The notes beneath the pieces were generated by a model. That model saw only the letters and a list, made by a program, of their open reading frames with translations. It was not told where the DNA came from and searched no databases. A stretch of DNA of 64,000 nt from assembly GCF_021650705.1 (NCBI RefSeq), contig NZ_CP087138.1:2418001-2482000 (forward strand). Direction: 5' to 3'. Position numbers and translations under genes: made by a program. The stretch's first letter is position 1. Each line of letters starts with the position of its first letter. Positions 28,059 through 37,861 of this stretch are shown piece after piece. This DNA comes from Pseudomonas sp. KNUC1026 (GTDB taxonomy: Bacteria; Pseudomonadota; Gammaproteobacteria; Pseudomonadales; Pseudomonadaceae).

Positions 28059-28883
28059 TTAGCGTAACCGTTCAAGCGACAGCGCCTGGCCCTGATCACA
28101 GAGGCTCAGCCGGCCCTGGCGCACACCTTGCGAATATAACGCCTGTTGCCAGGCCTGGGCATGCGTGCCGCAGACTCCGACACGCAGGGTGCTGTCCAGG
28201 TTCAGGCCACGCGCAATCAACGCGACCCATTCGGGCTGCGGCGCATCGATCAGGTCTGCGAACTCCAGGCGGCCGCTGCTGCGCAATTCCCTGAGCAGGG
28301 TCGAAGGCGTCGGCAACAACACACCCAAGGGCTTGTCGGCCACCAACCGTTCCACGTGCAAGGCGACCCGGCGATTGCCGCGTGTCACACCGTAAAGCGC
28401 CACCAGGGTTCGAGCATCCTGGCGTTGCAACATGAACGCCTGCTGATCGTCGGCACCGAACAGGCGCGCATTGCCGAACACTTCGTTGGCCCATAGGCTG
28501 CTTTCGCCGCAGTCGCGCCCCTGGCACCAGAACACCACCTGGCTGCCAGGCTCATGCAGCGCGCCACGCGCTTGCTCGAACAGCGCAACCAGGGTTCGCT
28601 CGGCCGGGTATTCCTGAGTCAGGGACTCCAGCTCGCCGTGTGCGTCAAGCCGCCCTTCCATACGCAGTTGCCCGCTGATCTTGCGCAGCGGGGCCAGGGG
28701 ATAGAAGCGGTCCTGTGGCTGGGCCGGGCGCTGGTCGACCACACGGGCATCGGTATCGGGAAGCCAGGAAGCCATATCGCCCGCCTGCGCAGCCGCCGCG
28801 TTCAGGCCCAGCGCGAGCGCGAACCACGGGGCCGGTGACTTCAGTACACGTACCGCATGGTGGGCCAGGGTAACGACAGGCAT
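28059..28883 (-). CDS. Exported DUF4892 protein
   Basis: A 274-residue exported protein. The N-terminal hydrophobic stretch (APWFALALGLNAAAAQAG) is a signal peptide with likely cleavage after AQA. The mature part shows DARVVDQRPAQPQDRFYPLAPLRKISG, a repeating alpha/beta pattern (GELESLTQEYP, VVFWCQGRDCGESSLWANEVFG), and an OmpA-like end (VGVCGTHAQAWQQALYSQGVRQGRLSLC). This matches DUF4892 proteins of pseudomonads. ATG 28883 has AAGGAG. It lies between an alpha/beta hydrolase and the AI-2E permease, a conserved Pseudomonas neighbourhood (recalled). Function unknown. Confidence 0.85.
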   Translation of the reverse strand: MPVVTLAHHAVRVLKSPAPWFALALGLNAAAAQAGDMASWLPDTDARVVDQRPAQPQDRFYPLAPLRKISGQLRMEGRLDAHGELESLTQEYPAERTLVALFEQARGALHEPGSQVVFWCQGRDCGESSLWANEVFGNARLFGADDQQAFMLQRQDARTLVALYGVTRGNRRVALHVERLVADKPLGVLLPTPSTLLRELRSSGRLEFADLIDAPQPEWVALIARGLNLDSTLRVGVCGTHAQAWQQALYSQGVRQGRLSLCDQGQALSLERLR

Positions 28884-28934
28884 GGCTTTCTCCTTGAAAA
28901 CGGCCGCCAAGCCTCAGCAGTTCGCCCCAGCAAG

Positions 28935-29786
28935 TCAAGAATCCTTGAAAAAGCGATTGATACAACCTGCTACAAGAATGGCGCCCGCTTCGTCATCCAG
29001 GTGCAGATGATGCCCGCCGGGCAAAATGGCCTGCTCGAAGGGTAGCTCAGCGATCAGCGGCCGTTGCGCCTCGAGCAGGCCGCCTTCGGCGAGAATGAGC
29101 AATGCCGGGCAGCTCACTGCACGGGCATAGGCCAGTGCCTGTTCCGGCTGCAGCCGCTGCGCCGAGGCGAGCATCAACCGAGGGTCGGTGCGCCAGGTAA
29201 AGCCGCCCGGGACCGCCATCAGCCCACGTTCGGCCAGCAGCCGCGCCCCCTCTTCGCTCAGCGGCAAGCGCCCACGCTGGCGGGCCAGCAACGCGCGCTC
29301 GGCCTCTGCATACACCGGCTTGCGCTTACTCCCCAACGCCAGCCGCTCGGCCAGGGCCTGGCCAAGCCGCGCCGGGCCCTCGGAAGCCGCCTCGGTCGGT
29401 GGCAACAGGCCGTCGATCAATGCCAGCCGCTCGATACGCTCCGGGCAGGCAGCGGCCAGCTGCACCGATACGATCGCGCCCAGGCTGTGGCCGATCAGGC
29501 TGAAACGCTGCCAGCCCAGCGCCGCAGCAACATGCAACACGTCTTCGGCATAGGCCCACAACGGATAATCGGCACCTGCAGCGCGATGGCCGGACAACCC
29601 ATGCCCGGCCATGTCCAGCGCCAGCAGCCGCAAGCTGGCAAGTCTGGGCGTGAGCCGGGCAAAGCTGCCGGCGTTGTCGAGCCAGCCATGCAAGGCGATG
29701 CAAGGCATGCCATCGGCGGGGCCGCTGAGTTGCCCTGCCAGCTCGACATGCGGCAACGTGAAATTGACCTGTTGCTGAGCCGTCAT
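28935..29786 (-). CDS. Alpha/beta hydrolase
   Basis: A 283-residue alpha/beta hydrolase. The oxyanion region is IALHGWLDNAGSFARL, the nucleophile elbow is LIGHSLGAIVSVQLAA (Ser near residue 100), and the catalytic His region is ILPGGHHLHLDDEA near the C-terminus. No signal peptide, so it is cytoplasmic. ATG 29786 overlaps the stop of the neighbouring hydrolase by 4 bases (ATGA), so the two are co-translated. Substrate unknown. Confidence 0.9.
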   Translation of the reverse strand: MTAQQQVNFTLPHVELAGQLSGPADGMPCIALHGWLDNAGSFARLTPRLASLRLLALDMAGHGLSGHRAAGADYPLWAYAEDVLHVAAALGWQRFSLIGHSLGAIVSVQLAAACPERIERLALIDGLLPPTEAASEGPARLGQALAERLALGSKRKPVYAEAERALLARQRGRLPLSEEGARLLAERGLMAVPGGFTWRTDPRLMLASAQRLQPEQALAYARAVSCPALLILAEGGLLEAQRPLIAELPFEQAILPGGHHLHLDDEAGAILVAGCINRFFKDS

Positions 29787-30577
29787 CGCCCATTGCCCTC
29801 CCATCGTTTGAGAATGCTGCTCACCAGCTCGGCCGTTGCCAGGGGATGCTCGAAAGGAAACATATGCCCTCCCGGCATACGATGAAATTCACCCAAGGCC
29901 AGGCTGCGGGCGTGCCAACGATGGTGCGGCAACACCACACGGCTGAGCTTGCCCTGAACCAGCGCGAGCGGTACACGCAGGCTGGCCATCGGCGCCGGCA
30001 GGCGGTGTGGCACGCTACGGTAGATGGCGATTTCGGTGGCAGCGTCGAAGCGCAGCCGCAGGCCGCCGCCCTCCTCGCGCAAACCGTGGAGGAGGTAGGC
30101 CTCCAGGCAATCGAGGTCGAATCGGCTGAACAGCGCCTTGCCGGAAAAGTACGCGCGCGCCGCCGGCAGGTCTTCGAAACACTCACGCCGCCCCAGCGTA
30201 CGGCCAGCCGGGGTGATGCGGTCGATCAACCCAAGGCGCTTGGCTACACCTACCAACCAGCGATCCAGGGTGGTCAACAACGGCGAGTCGAGCAGCACCA
30301 GGCCACGGTACAGCTCGGGATGGCGCAGCGCTGCGTGCAAGTGCAAGCCACCGCCCAGCGAGTGCCCAACCCCCCACACCGGCCCCGGCTGGCGGCGCAG
30401 GTGTTCGATCAGCTCATCGACCAGCGCTGGCCAGTTATCGCTTACCGGATAGCGGAGATCGTGGCCGTGCATGCCCAGGTGCGCGACGTGGTAAGCAGGC
30501 GCCCAGGCATCGAACAATTTGCCATAGACCTCGCTGGGAAAGCCGTTGGCGTGGGCAAAGAACAACGGCTCGGCCAT
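29783..30577 (-). CDS. Alpha/beta hydrolase
   Basis: A 264-residue alpha/beta hydrolase starting MAEPLFFAHANGFPSEVYGK, with the nucleophile elbow VWGVGHSLGGGLHLHAALR and the C-terminal MPGGHMFPFEHP around the catalytic His. The HANGFP strand is typical of the PA1622-like hydrolases of Pseudomonas. An open frame continues upstream to 30721 but has no family match, so ATG 30577 is chosen. It is the first of two hydrolases and follows the thioesterase gene by about 100 bases. Confidence 0.9.
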   Translation of the reverse strand: MAEPLFFAHANGFPSEVYGKLFDAWAPAYHVAHLGMHGHDLRYPVSDNWPALVDELIEHLRRQPGPVWGVGHSLGGGLHLHAALRHPELYRGLVLLDSPLLTTLDRWLVGVAKRLGLIDRITPAGRTLGRRECFEDLPAARAYFSGKALFSRFDLDCLEAYLLHGLREEGGGLRLRFDAATEIAIYRSVPHRLPAPMASLRVPLALVQGKLSRVVLPHHRWHARSLALGEFHRMPGGHMFPFEHPLATAELVSSILKRWEGNGR

Positions 30578-30680
30578 GGTGACGATGCTCGGGGTGCAGG
30601 ATCGCGCCATTCTCGACAAGCCGCCTGGCGGCGACAACCTGCGGATCAGCCTAAACAGCGGCCGATCGAGCCGCGCCCCA

Positions 30681-31124
30681 TCAACGCCCAGCCGGGGTTT
30701 CGCCCAGTGGGACCACCGCAACGGTCAGGCGGCAGATACACGAAGCCCGGCCGTTTTCGTCGGCCAGGCGAATGTCCCAGACGTGGGTGCTGCGCCCGAT
30801 GTGCACGGCACGGGCGGTGGCACTGACGCGCCCGCTGCGAACCGCGCGCAGGTGGTTGGCATTCACCTCCAGCCCTACGCAATAGAACTTGGCGGTGTCG
30901 ATGCACTGGTAGCTGGCGCTGGAACCAACGGTTTCGGCCAACACCACGGAGGCCCCGCCATGCAGAATGCCCTGAGGTTGGTGGGTTCGCGCGTCCACTG
31001 CCATGCTCGCGGTGAGGGACTGATCGTCAAAGGATTCGAAGCGGATATCCAGCGCTTCGCCGATGGTATTGCGTTGCCGGGCGTTGAGCTGGTCCAGATC
31101 AGGTAGAGTCTTCCATAAGGCCAT
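30681..31124 (-). CDS. Hotdog-fold acyl-CoA thioesterase (PaaI/MenI-like)
   Basis: A 147-residue hotdog thioesterase. QGILHGGASVVLAETVGSSAS is the catalytic helix region with the active Glu, preceded by the conserved HGG. It also has VGLEVNANHLRAVRSGRV and HVWDIRLADENGRASCICRLTVAV. These are the YdiI/MenI features: hydrolysis of aromatic or hydroxy-naphthoyl CoA esters. ATG 31124 has GGAG; an upstream ATG (31145) is possible. It follows sixA on the same strand. Confidence 0.9.
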   Translation of the reverse strand: MALWKTLPDLDQLNARQRNTIGEALDIRFESFDDQSLTASMAVDARTHQPQGILHGGASVVLAETVGSSASYQCIDTAKFYCVGLEVNANHLRAVRSGRVSATARAVHIGRSTHVWDIRLADENGRASCICRLTVAVVPLGETPAGR

Positions 31125-31141
31125 CGCGGCGGCTCCTGCAG

Positions 31142-31607
31142 TCATTGTGGTGAGGGATGCAACGCGCGCAACGTCATCAGGCCGGCCCAGGCGCCATCGC
31201 CTTCGAGCTCGGCCAACGCCGCGGTGCCCATGGGCCAGGGGCTGGCCAGCTCCCCGCGCTCCAGCAGGCCCAATAGCGTGCCGACCAACGGTTGATGGCT
31301 CACCAGTAACCAGTCGCCCTGGCAGTGATGGCGGTCAAGCTCTGCCAACGCATGCTCGGCCTCGCTGTCGGGCGTCAACCAGGGCAACGTGTGCAACGCA
31401 GGCGTACCACCGAGCGCCTGCTGCACCAGTTGAGCAGTTTGCTGGGCGCGCAGGTCAGGGGCTGGCGAGAATACCGGCCAAAGGCCGGCCCAACAGGTGC
31501 GCGGCGTTATGCAGCACTTGTCGGCGGCCATGGTCGGTCAAGGGGCGCAGGGCATCGGTGGCAGCCTGGGCCGCCGCCTCACCGTGGCGCATCACCCACA
31601 GCTTCAT
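31142..31607 (-). CDS. sixA: Phosphohistidine phosphatase SixA, frameshifted
   Basis: About 154 residues. The start at ATG 31607 reads MKLWVMRHGEAAAQA, with the catalytic RHGE of the histidine phosphatase superfamily. The reading continues to GRPLAGILASP, then stops. One base on, the expected LRAQQTAQLVQQALGG follows, with DWLLVSHQPLVGTLLG (the second catalytic His) and the stop at 31142. The break is an extra base near 31456 (TGAC for TAC, i.e. ASPYLRAQQ). SixA removes phosphate from HPt-type phosphohistidines. The gene starts inside the stop of the DUF4389 gene (ATGA-type overlap). In P. aeruginosa the same block carries gpsA, DUF4389 and the thioesterase. Confidence 0.85.
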
Positions 31608-31930
31608 GGGCGAGGCTCCTGGCCCGGCGCCGGCTGCTGAGGCTGGCCCTCTGCCGGGCGGGGTGCAGGCCAGTCGGCGAAGGGCCAGGGTTTCTGCTCA
31701 GTGTGAAAGCTGCCGAAACGGCCGATCTGCGCCATGAACTGGCTCAGGCTGTCGCCGAAGTTCATCAGCCCCAGCTGGGGCGCGCCGTAGACCAGCCGAT
31801 ACACCAGCTGAACCAGCACCAGCAGGCCCAGCACGAACTGGCCGACCTGCCAGCCGAGCAGGTAGAGCAGCATCCATAGCACACGCAGCAGCAGTGACTC
31901 GTGTTCCGATTGCAGGGGAGAGTGAGCCAT
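31604..31930 (-). CDS. DUF4389 small membrane protein
   Basis: A 108-residue protein with a hydrophobic hairpin near residues 12-50 (LLLRVLWMLLYLLGWQVGQFVLGLLVLVQLVYRLVYG, in part), then NFGDSLSQFMAQIGRFGSFHTEQKPWPFADWP, partly quoted. The tail is Pro/Gln-rich. This is the DUF4389 signature. Its end overlaps the sixA start by 4 bases and it follows gpsA by 11 bases, so gpsA, DUF4389 and sixA form one operon. Function unknown. Confidence 0.88.
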   Translation of the reverse strand: MAHSPLQSEHESLLLRVLWMLLYLLGWQVGQFVLGLLVLVQLVYRLVYGAPQLGLMNFGDSLSQFMAQIGRFGSFHTEQKPWPFADWPAPRPAEGQPQQPAPGQEPRP

Positions 31931-31941
31931 GGGGCGTCCTT

Positions 31942-32967
31942 TCAGGTGAAATCTTCAGTGGAGATGAAGTCGATGTCGGTCTTGGGTTCTGCGCGCATCA
32001 GTGCCTCGATGACCTGATCGAGCGTACGCCCCTCGAACAGGATCGCGTGCAGCCCCGCGACCAGAGGCATGTAGACGCCGAGCTGATCGGCGCGGGCCTT
32101 GAGCGCACGCAGCGTGTTGACGCCTTCGGCAACCTCGCCCAGGCGCTCAACGGCATCTTCGAGGCTCAGGCCCTGGCCCAGCGCCTGGCCGATCTGGTAG
32201 TTGCGGCTTTTGGGCGAGGAACAGGTAACGATAAGGTCGCCTACCCCGGCAAGCCCGAGGAAGGTCATGGGCTTGGCGCCCTGGCTGACTGCGAAACGAG
32301 TCATTTCAGCGAGCGCGCGGGTGATCAGCATGCTCTTGGTGTTCTCACCCATGCCCAGGGCGGCGGTGAGGCCTGCGATGATGGCATAGACGTTCTTCAG
32401 TGCGCCGCCCAGCTCGACACCGAACCGGTCGGCGCTGGCATAAACGCGGAAAGTTCGGCCGTGCAACGCGGCCTGGACCCGCCGGCACAGCTCCTCGTCT
32501 TCACTGGCCACCACCGTGGCGGTGAGCGCATGTTCGGCAATCTCGCGGGCAAGGTTTGGCCCGGAAAGCACTCCCAAGCGCGCTTCGGGCGCGATTTCGG
32601 CGAGGATCTCGCTCATCAGCATGAAGGTATCGGCTTCTATGCCCTTGGTCAGGCTTACCAGCATGCGCCCTGCCAGCGTCGCGGCATGCGGTGCGAGCAC
32701 GGCGCGCAAAGCGCTGGAGGGCAACGCCACGAAAATCAGCGAGGCGCACTGCAGCGTGGCGGCCAGATCGGTGGTGGGCTCCACCGCCGGGTGCAGGGCG
32801 ATGCCCTTGAGATAACGGGGGTTTTCACGGTTCTCGCGCATGGCCTGGGCCTGCACCGGGTCGCGCATCCATTGGCGAACGGCATGGCCGTTCTCGCCCA
32901 ACAGGTTGGCTACGGCGGTGCCGAAGCTACCGCCACCCAGTACTGCGATAGGTTGTCGCTCAGTCAT
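31942..32967 (-). CDS. gpsA: Glycerol-3-phosphate dehydrogenase [NAD(P)+]
   Basis: A 341-residue enzyme that reduces dihydroxyacetone phosphate to sn-glycerol 3-phosphate, the backbone of phospholipids. [17 protein letters not shown] is the dinucleotide-binding fold at the N-terminus; [12 protein letters not shown] and [13 protein letters not shown] contain the catalytic region, and [17 protein letters not shown] has the catalytic Lys. The C-terminus has [21 protein letters not shown] 32967; longer upstream frames add non-family residues. It diverges from the hybrid kinase gene by about 175 bases. It heads the gpsA-DUF4389-sixA operon. Confidence 0.96.
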   Translation of the reverse strand: MTERQPIAVLGGGSFGTAVANLLGENGHAVRQWMRDPVQAQAMRENRENPRYLKGIALHPAVEPTTDLAATLQCASLIFVALPSSALRAVLAPHAATLAGRMLVSLTKGIEADTFMLMSEILAEIAPEARLGVLSGPNLAREIAEHALTATVVASEDEELCRRVQAALHGRTFRVYASADRFGVELGGALKNVYAIIAGLTAALGMGENTKSMLITRALAEMTRFAVSQGAKPMTFLGLAGVGDLIVTCSSPKSRNYQIGQALGQGLSLEDAVERLGEVAEGVNTLRALKARADQLGVYMPLVAGLHAILFEGRTLDQVIEALMRAEPKTDIDFISTEDFT

Positions 32968-33142
32968 AATCAATCCAGAAGAACGCTCCAACGAAGCGAC
33001 GCGGCCATTATACGACCCCAGACCGGCACGGCCAGCCCAGCTGCGCAGCCCTGCCCGTCCGCCGGCATTGGCCGCGCCGCGGCCAGCCGGGTAAGATAGC
33101 GCCCCGCCCTGCTCTCGACCGCGCCTTCGGAGAATCGTTTCC

Positions 33143-35049
33143 ATGAGTTTCAGGTGGCGCGGCGACATTCACGCCCGCACTCATATCATCAGCCTGGGCC
33201 CGGCCCTGCTGCTGACACTGCTGCTTATCTTCTTCTTTACCTTCGTGCGTATTCAGGACCTGCGCCAGGAAATGAACCATACCGGCCAGCTCATCGCCAC
33301 TCAGTTGGCGCCGGCGGCAGAATACGGCGTGGTCACTGCCAGCCAGCCAGTGCTCGACAGCCTGCTGCTGGGCACCCTGAACATCGCGCACGTGCGTTTT
33401 CTGGAAGTCCAGGACCCCGCCGGCAAGGTATTGGCGCACGTCGAACAGCCGGGTGAGGCGCCGCCTGCGCCCAGAATGGAGGTGTTTCAGGCGCCCATTC
33501 GCGTTCAGCGCTTTGTACAGGCCGATGCCGACCCGGAGCGCGCAGGTTCCCAGCCTCTGCATGCCGACGATTATCTGGGCCGGGTGCTGGTAGGCATGTC
33601 CGATGACGCGTTCAATCAGCGCCAGCAGGAAATCCTGCTCAAGGCCGGGGTGCTGGCTCTGTTTACCCTGCTGATGACCTTTCTGCTGGCCCGCCGCCTG
33701 GCGCGCAGCCTTTCACAGCCGATCAGTGACATGAGCGAGGCCGTCACGGCGATTCGCCGCGGCGAGTTCCGCACCACTCTGCCCGAGGAGCGCGACAGCG
33801 AGCTGGGCGAACTGGCCCGGCACATCAACGATCTGGCCCTGGGGCTGGAGCAGGCCAGCCGCGAGCAGCGCGAGGCCATGGCGCAGTTGATACAGACCCG
33901 TGAGGAAGCCGAGCGAGCCAACAATGCCAAAAGCGAGTTCCTGGCCATGATGAGCCATGAATTGCGCACGCCGATGAACGGCGTGCTGGGCATGCTGCAG
34001 TTGCTGGAGACCACGCCTCTGACCGAAGAACAGGGTGAGTACGCAACGCTCGCGACCCAGTCCACCGAACACCTGCTCAAGGTCATCAACGACATCCTCG
34101 ACTTCTCCCGCATCGAGCGCGCCAATCTGGAGCTGGAGCACATTCCGTTCAACCTGGCCGAGCTGATTCGGGGCAGCGTCGGCGCCTTCGCTCATACCGC
34201 TCAGCAGCAGGGGCTGGCACTGCAGCTTGAGCTGGGCGAAGCCAGCCAGGGCTGGGAGGTCAATGGCGACCCCACACGCATCCGCCAGGTGTTGGTCAAC
34301 CTGATCGGCAATGCGCTCAAATTCACCGAGCACGGCGCCGTGCGCGTCCAGGCAAGCTGCCAGCGTCTGGATGACCAGTTGGCCTGGCTGACCTGCTCGG
34401 TGAGCGACACCGGCATCGGTATCGGCGCGCCGGTGCTCGAAAGCATGTTCGTTGCCTTTCGACAGGCCGACAGCTCGATCTCGCGCCGCTACGGCGGCAC
34501 CGGGCTGGGCCTGCCGATCGCGCGAACACTGGCCGAACGCATGGGCGGCACCTTGCGCGCGCGCAGCGAGGAAGGCCACGGGTCGGTATTCACCCTGGAA
34601 ATTCCGTTGGCACTGCATGCAGCCCCCGTAACACCGTCGCCCCCTGAGGAGCCGGCAGCGTTTTGCGAGCCGCCCCGGCCCCTGCCACCGCGCGGATCCT
34701 GCTGGTCGAAGACAACCCGGTCAACCAGACCGTCATCGAAGCGATGCTGCGCAGCCTGGGGCATAGCGTCACAGTGGTTGGCGACGGTGCCACCGCCCTC
34801 GAGCAGGTCAGGCAGCACCATTGGGATGCCGTGCTGATGGACTGCCGCCTGCCGGTGCTCGACGGCTACGAAAGCACCCGGCGCATCCGCAGGCTGCAGG
34901 GCCGCCAGCAACTGCCAGTGATTGCACTGACCGCCAACGCGCTGCTTGGCGACCGCGAAGCGTGCCTGGCTGCTGGCATGAACGATTACCTGGCCAAGCC
35001 CTTCAAGCGCGCCGACCTCCAGCAATTGCTCGGCCGCTGGCTGGGTTGA
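33143..35049 (+). CDS. Hybrid sensor histidine kinase, PA1611-like, frameshifted before the receiver
   Basis: About 635 residues. Two transmembrane helices (near 20-40 and 170-190) flank a periplasmic sensor; a HAMP domain follows. The H-box is [23 protein letters not shown]; HATPase: [34 protein letters not shown]. The receiver reads [18 protein letters not shown], with phosphoacceptor Asp in [15 protein letters not shown] and [11 protein letters not shown]. The two parts are in different frames, and the break is the TTTT run at 34661-34664 (one T missing). Position between gpsA and fabA, and length, match PA1611 of P. aeruginosa, which binds the RetS sensor and feeds the Gac/Rsm switch through HptB; orthology is inferred from this synteny. 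Confidence 0.9.
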
Positions 35050-35132
35050 GCAACACACGCCGTTCGCCATGGTCGAAACCTGCGCGCAACGATGATAAAG
35101 TGCCGCGTGCCATTTGCCGGGTGCAGGTTTTC

Positions 35133-35150
35133 AGTGAACAGTTGTTCATT
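35133..35150. promoter_or_regulatory. DesT-like operator upstream of fabAB
   Basis: The palindrome TGAAC-AGTT-GTTCA (35135-35148) lies in AGTGAACAGTTGTTCATT. The known P. aeruginosa DesT operator at fabAB and desCB has the same AGTGAAC-N4-GTT half-site layout. DesT represses fabAB and desaturase genes in response to the unsaturated/saturated acyl-CoA ratio. Position 130 bases upstream of fabA fits a promoter-proximal operator. Assignment is by motif and context. Confidence 0.7.
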
Positions 35151-35280
35151 CTGTTTCCGCCCGGCTGTGACTTTACTTTCAACGCAATAGTCTATGACTG
35201 TGCAAACCGGCCGGGTTCATGACACCGGAGGGCCGGCCGGGAAGATCGCCCTGCCCAGCAGGGACTATTGAGGAGCTCGC

Positions 35281-35796
35281 ATGACCACACAACACGCCTT
35301 TACTCGGGAAGAGCTGCTGCGCTGCAGTCGCGGTGAGCTGTTCGGCCCAGGTAACGCGCAATTGCCCGCCCCCAACATGCTGATGGTCGATCGCATCACC
35401 GACATCCGCACTGAAGGCGGCAAGTACGGCAAGGGTGAACTGGTCGCCGAGCTCGATATCAGCCCCGACCTGTGGTTCTTCGGCTGCCACTTCGAAGGCG
35501 ACCCGGTAATGCCCGGCTGCCTCGGCCTGGACGCCATGTGGCAGCTGGTAGGCTTTTTCCTCGGCTGGCAAGGCCTGCCGGGCCGTGGCCGCGCACTGGG
35601 CTCGGGCGAAGTGAAATTCTTCGGCCAGGTACTGCCCACCGCCAAAAAGGTCACCTACAACATCCACATCAAGCGCGTGCTCAAAGGCAAGCTGAACATG
35701 GCCATCGCCGATGGCTCGGTCAGTGTCGACGGCCGCGAGATCTACACCGCCGAAGGCCTGCGCGTCGGCGTGTTCACGTCCACTGAAAATTTCTAA
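35281..35796 (+). CDS. fabA: 3-hydroxydecanoyl-ACP dehydratase/isomerase
   Basis: A 171-residue hotdog enzyme that makes trans-2- and cis-3-decenoyl-ACP, the branch point to unsaturated fatty acids. The active-site His is in [25 protein letters not shown] (quoted in part: [11 protein letters not shown]), with the catalytic Asp in the following LGLDAMW helix. It ends [13 protein letters not shown] 35281 has a GGAG site upstream. It is 11 bases upstream of fabB in one operon, behind a DesT-like operator. Confidence 0.97.
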   Translation: MTTQHAFTREELLRCSRGELFGPGNAQLPAPNMLMVDRITDIRTEGGKYGKGELVAELDISPDLWFFGCHFEGDPVMPGCLGLDAMWQLVGFFLGWQGLPGRGRALGSGEVKFFGQVLPTAKKVTYNIHIKRVLKGKLNMAIADGSVSVDGREIYTAEGLRVGVFTSTENF

Positions 35797-35807
35797 GGGT
35801 TATTCGC

Positions 35808-37027
35808 ATGCGTCGCGTCGTAATCACCGGTCTTGGCATCGTATCGTGCCTGGGCAATGACAAAGAGACCGTCTCCGAAAACCTGCGTAAAAGCCGCCCA
35901 GGCATCCGCTACAACCCTGAATACAAGAAATGGGCCTGCGCAGCCAGGTCTCAGGCTCCATCGACCTGAACCTCGAGGAACTGATCGACCGCAAGGTCTA
36001 TCGTTTCGTCGGCCACGCCGCTGCCTACGCCTACCTGGCAATGGACCAGGCGATCAAGGACTCCGGGCTGTCGGAAGACCAGGTGTCCAACCCGCGTACC
36101 GGCCTGATCGCAGGTTCCGGCGGCGCTTCCACCCTCAACCAGATGGAAGCCCTCGACATCCTGCGCGAGAAAGGCGTCAAGCGCGTCGGCCCGTACCGCG
36201 TTACCCGCACCATGAGCAGCACCGTTTCGGCCTGCCTGGCCACCCCTTTCAAGATCAAGGGCCTGAACTACTCCATCGCCTCGGCCTGCGCCACCAGCGC
36301 GCACTGCATCGGCACTGCCATGGAGCAGATCCAGCTGGGCAAACAGGATGTCGTGTTCGCCGGCGGCGGTGAAGAAGAACGCTGGAGCCAGTCGTTCCTG
36401 TTCGACGCCATGGGTGCGCTTTCCACCCAGTACAACGAAACCCCGGAAAAGGCCTCGCGCGCCTACGATTCCAAGCGTGACGGTTTCGTCATCGCGGGCG
36501 GTGGCGGCATGGTGGTGGTCGAGGAACTCGAACACGCGCTGGCACGCGGTGCCAAGATCTACGCCGAAATCGTCGGCTATGGCGCCACCTCCGATGGCTA
36601 CGACATGGTAGCCCCGAGCGGTGAAGGCGCAGTTCGCTGCATGCAGCAAGCGCTGGCCACCGTCGACACCCCGATCGACTACCTCAACACCCACGGCACC
36701 TCCACGCCGGTGGGCGATGTGGCCGAGATCGAGGGTGTGCGTGAAGTGTTCGGTGACAAGGCACCAGCGATCAGCTCCACCAAAAGCCTGTCGGGCCACT
36801 CTCTGGGCGCTGCCGGTGTGCACGAAGCCATCTACTGCATGCTGATGATGGAAGGCAACTTCATCGCAGGTTCGGCCAACATCGATGAGTTGGATGAGGC
36901 TGTCGCCGACCTGCCGATCCAGCGTGAAACACGCGAGAACGTGCAGCTCAACACCGTGATGAGCAATAGCTTCGGTTTTGGTGGCACCAACGCCACCCTG
37001 GTGCTCAAGCGCTGGGAAGGCAAGTGA
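35808..37027 (+). CDS. fabB: 3-oxoacyl-ACP synthase I, frameshifted near the N-terminus
   Basis: About 406 residues. ATG 35808 reads [21 protein letters not shown], then breaks at 35925-35926, where AAG stands for the expected AAAG; the correct reading continues [19 protein letters not shown]. The catalytic triad is intact: Cys in [12 protein letters not shown], His in [13 protein letters not shown], His in [14 protein letters not shown]. It ends [15 protein letters not shown]. FabB elongates the unsaturated acyl chains made by FabA and is essential in pseudomonads without an alternative, so the break is almost surely a sequencing error. A terminator follows. Confidence 0.95.
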
Positions 37028-37049
37028 TCACTGCGTGATCACCTATGAA

Positions 37050-37075
37050 AACGGCGCCCTCGGGCGCCGTTTTTC
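37050..37075 (+). terminator. Terminator after fabB
   Basis: ACGGCGCC-CTCG-GGCGCCGT forms a perfect 8-bp stem, followed by TTTTC. On the other strand the AAAA before the stem makes it usable by the convergent dienelactone hydrolase gene too. Confidence 0.85.
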
Positions 37076-37089
37076 GTTGTAGGCCGGTG

Positions 37090-37824
37090 TCAGTGCTGAG
37101 GCTGGAACACTTCGGCGAACAAGTTGTACATGGCCTGGAACGCGCGATCCGAGACCTTCTTGTTGTACTCCTGCTTGCCCGGGTTATTGGCTTCAGGATC
37201 TGTGAAAGAGTGGTAGGCGCCGCCATAACTCACCAGCTGCCAATCCACCCCCGCCCCGTTCATTTCATCGATGAACGCAGGCAGTTGCTCATTAGGCACC
37301 AGCGGGTCGGCATCCCCGTGCAGCACCAGCACTGCACCGCTGATGTTCTTGGCATCGGCCGGGTTCGGTGCATCCAGCGTGCCGTGGAACGACACGGTGG
37401 CCTTGAGCGGCGCGCCCGTGCGGGCCAGGTCCAGCGCGCAAGCACCACCCAGGCAAAAGCCGAATGCGCCCAGGTTGGCTTTGTCGACAGTGGCCAGGCC
37501 TTGCCCGGACAATTGCTCCAGGGCTGCGTTCATGCGCTTGCGCAACAGGCCACGGTCGTTCTTGAGCGGCATCATCGCTGCCAACGCCTCATCGGCATTG
37601 GTCGGGCGCACACTCTGGCCGTACAGGTCCGCCAGCAGGACCACAAACCCCTGGGACGCAACGGCTGTGGCGATACGTTCAGCACCTTCGGAGATGCCCA
37701 TCCAGTTCGGCGCCATCACCAGGCCCGGGCGCGGAGATTTGATATCGCTGTCGAACACCAGGCGGCTTTCGAAGGTGGTGCCATCGACCTGGTACACCAG
37801 CGATTCATGGGTAATCGTGCTCAT
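37090..37824 (-). CDS. Dienelactone hydrolase family protein
   Basis: A 244-residue alpha/beta hydrolase. The nucleophile region is FGFCLGGACALDLARTG, with a Cys nucleophile as in dienelactone hydrolases; the Asp is in VLVLHGDADPLVP and the His in YGGAYHSFTDPEA. It starts MSTITHESLVYQVDGTTFE at ATG 37824 with AGGAG upstream. It is convergent with fabB and lies downstream of htpG on the same strand, separated by a terminator. Natural substrate unknown. Confidence 0.92.
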   Translation of the reverse strand: MSTITHESLVYQVDGTTFESRLVFDSDIKSPRPGLVMAPNWMGISEGAERIATAVASQGFVVLLADLYGQSVRPTNADEALAAMMPLKNDRGLLRKRMNAALEQLSGQGLATVDKANLGAFGFCLGGACALDLARTGAPLKATVSFHGTLDAPNPADAKNISGAVLVLHGDADPLVPNEQLPAFIDEMNGAGVDWQLVSYGGAYHSFTDPEANNPGKQEYNKKVSDRAFQAMYNLFAEVFQPQH

Positions 37825-37861
37825 GGAAGGCTCCTTGGATAACCCCGATACAAACAAAATG

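Noticed and set aside
37022..37045. GTGATCAC repeated twice after the fabB stop
   Set aside because: A short palindrome pair that may form a small hairpin, but a strong terminator lies just downstream and no known regulator fits.
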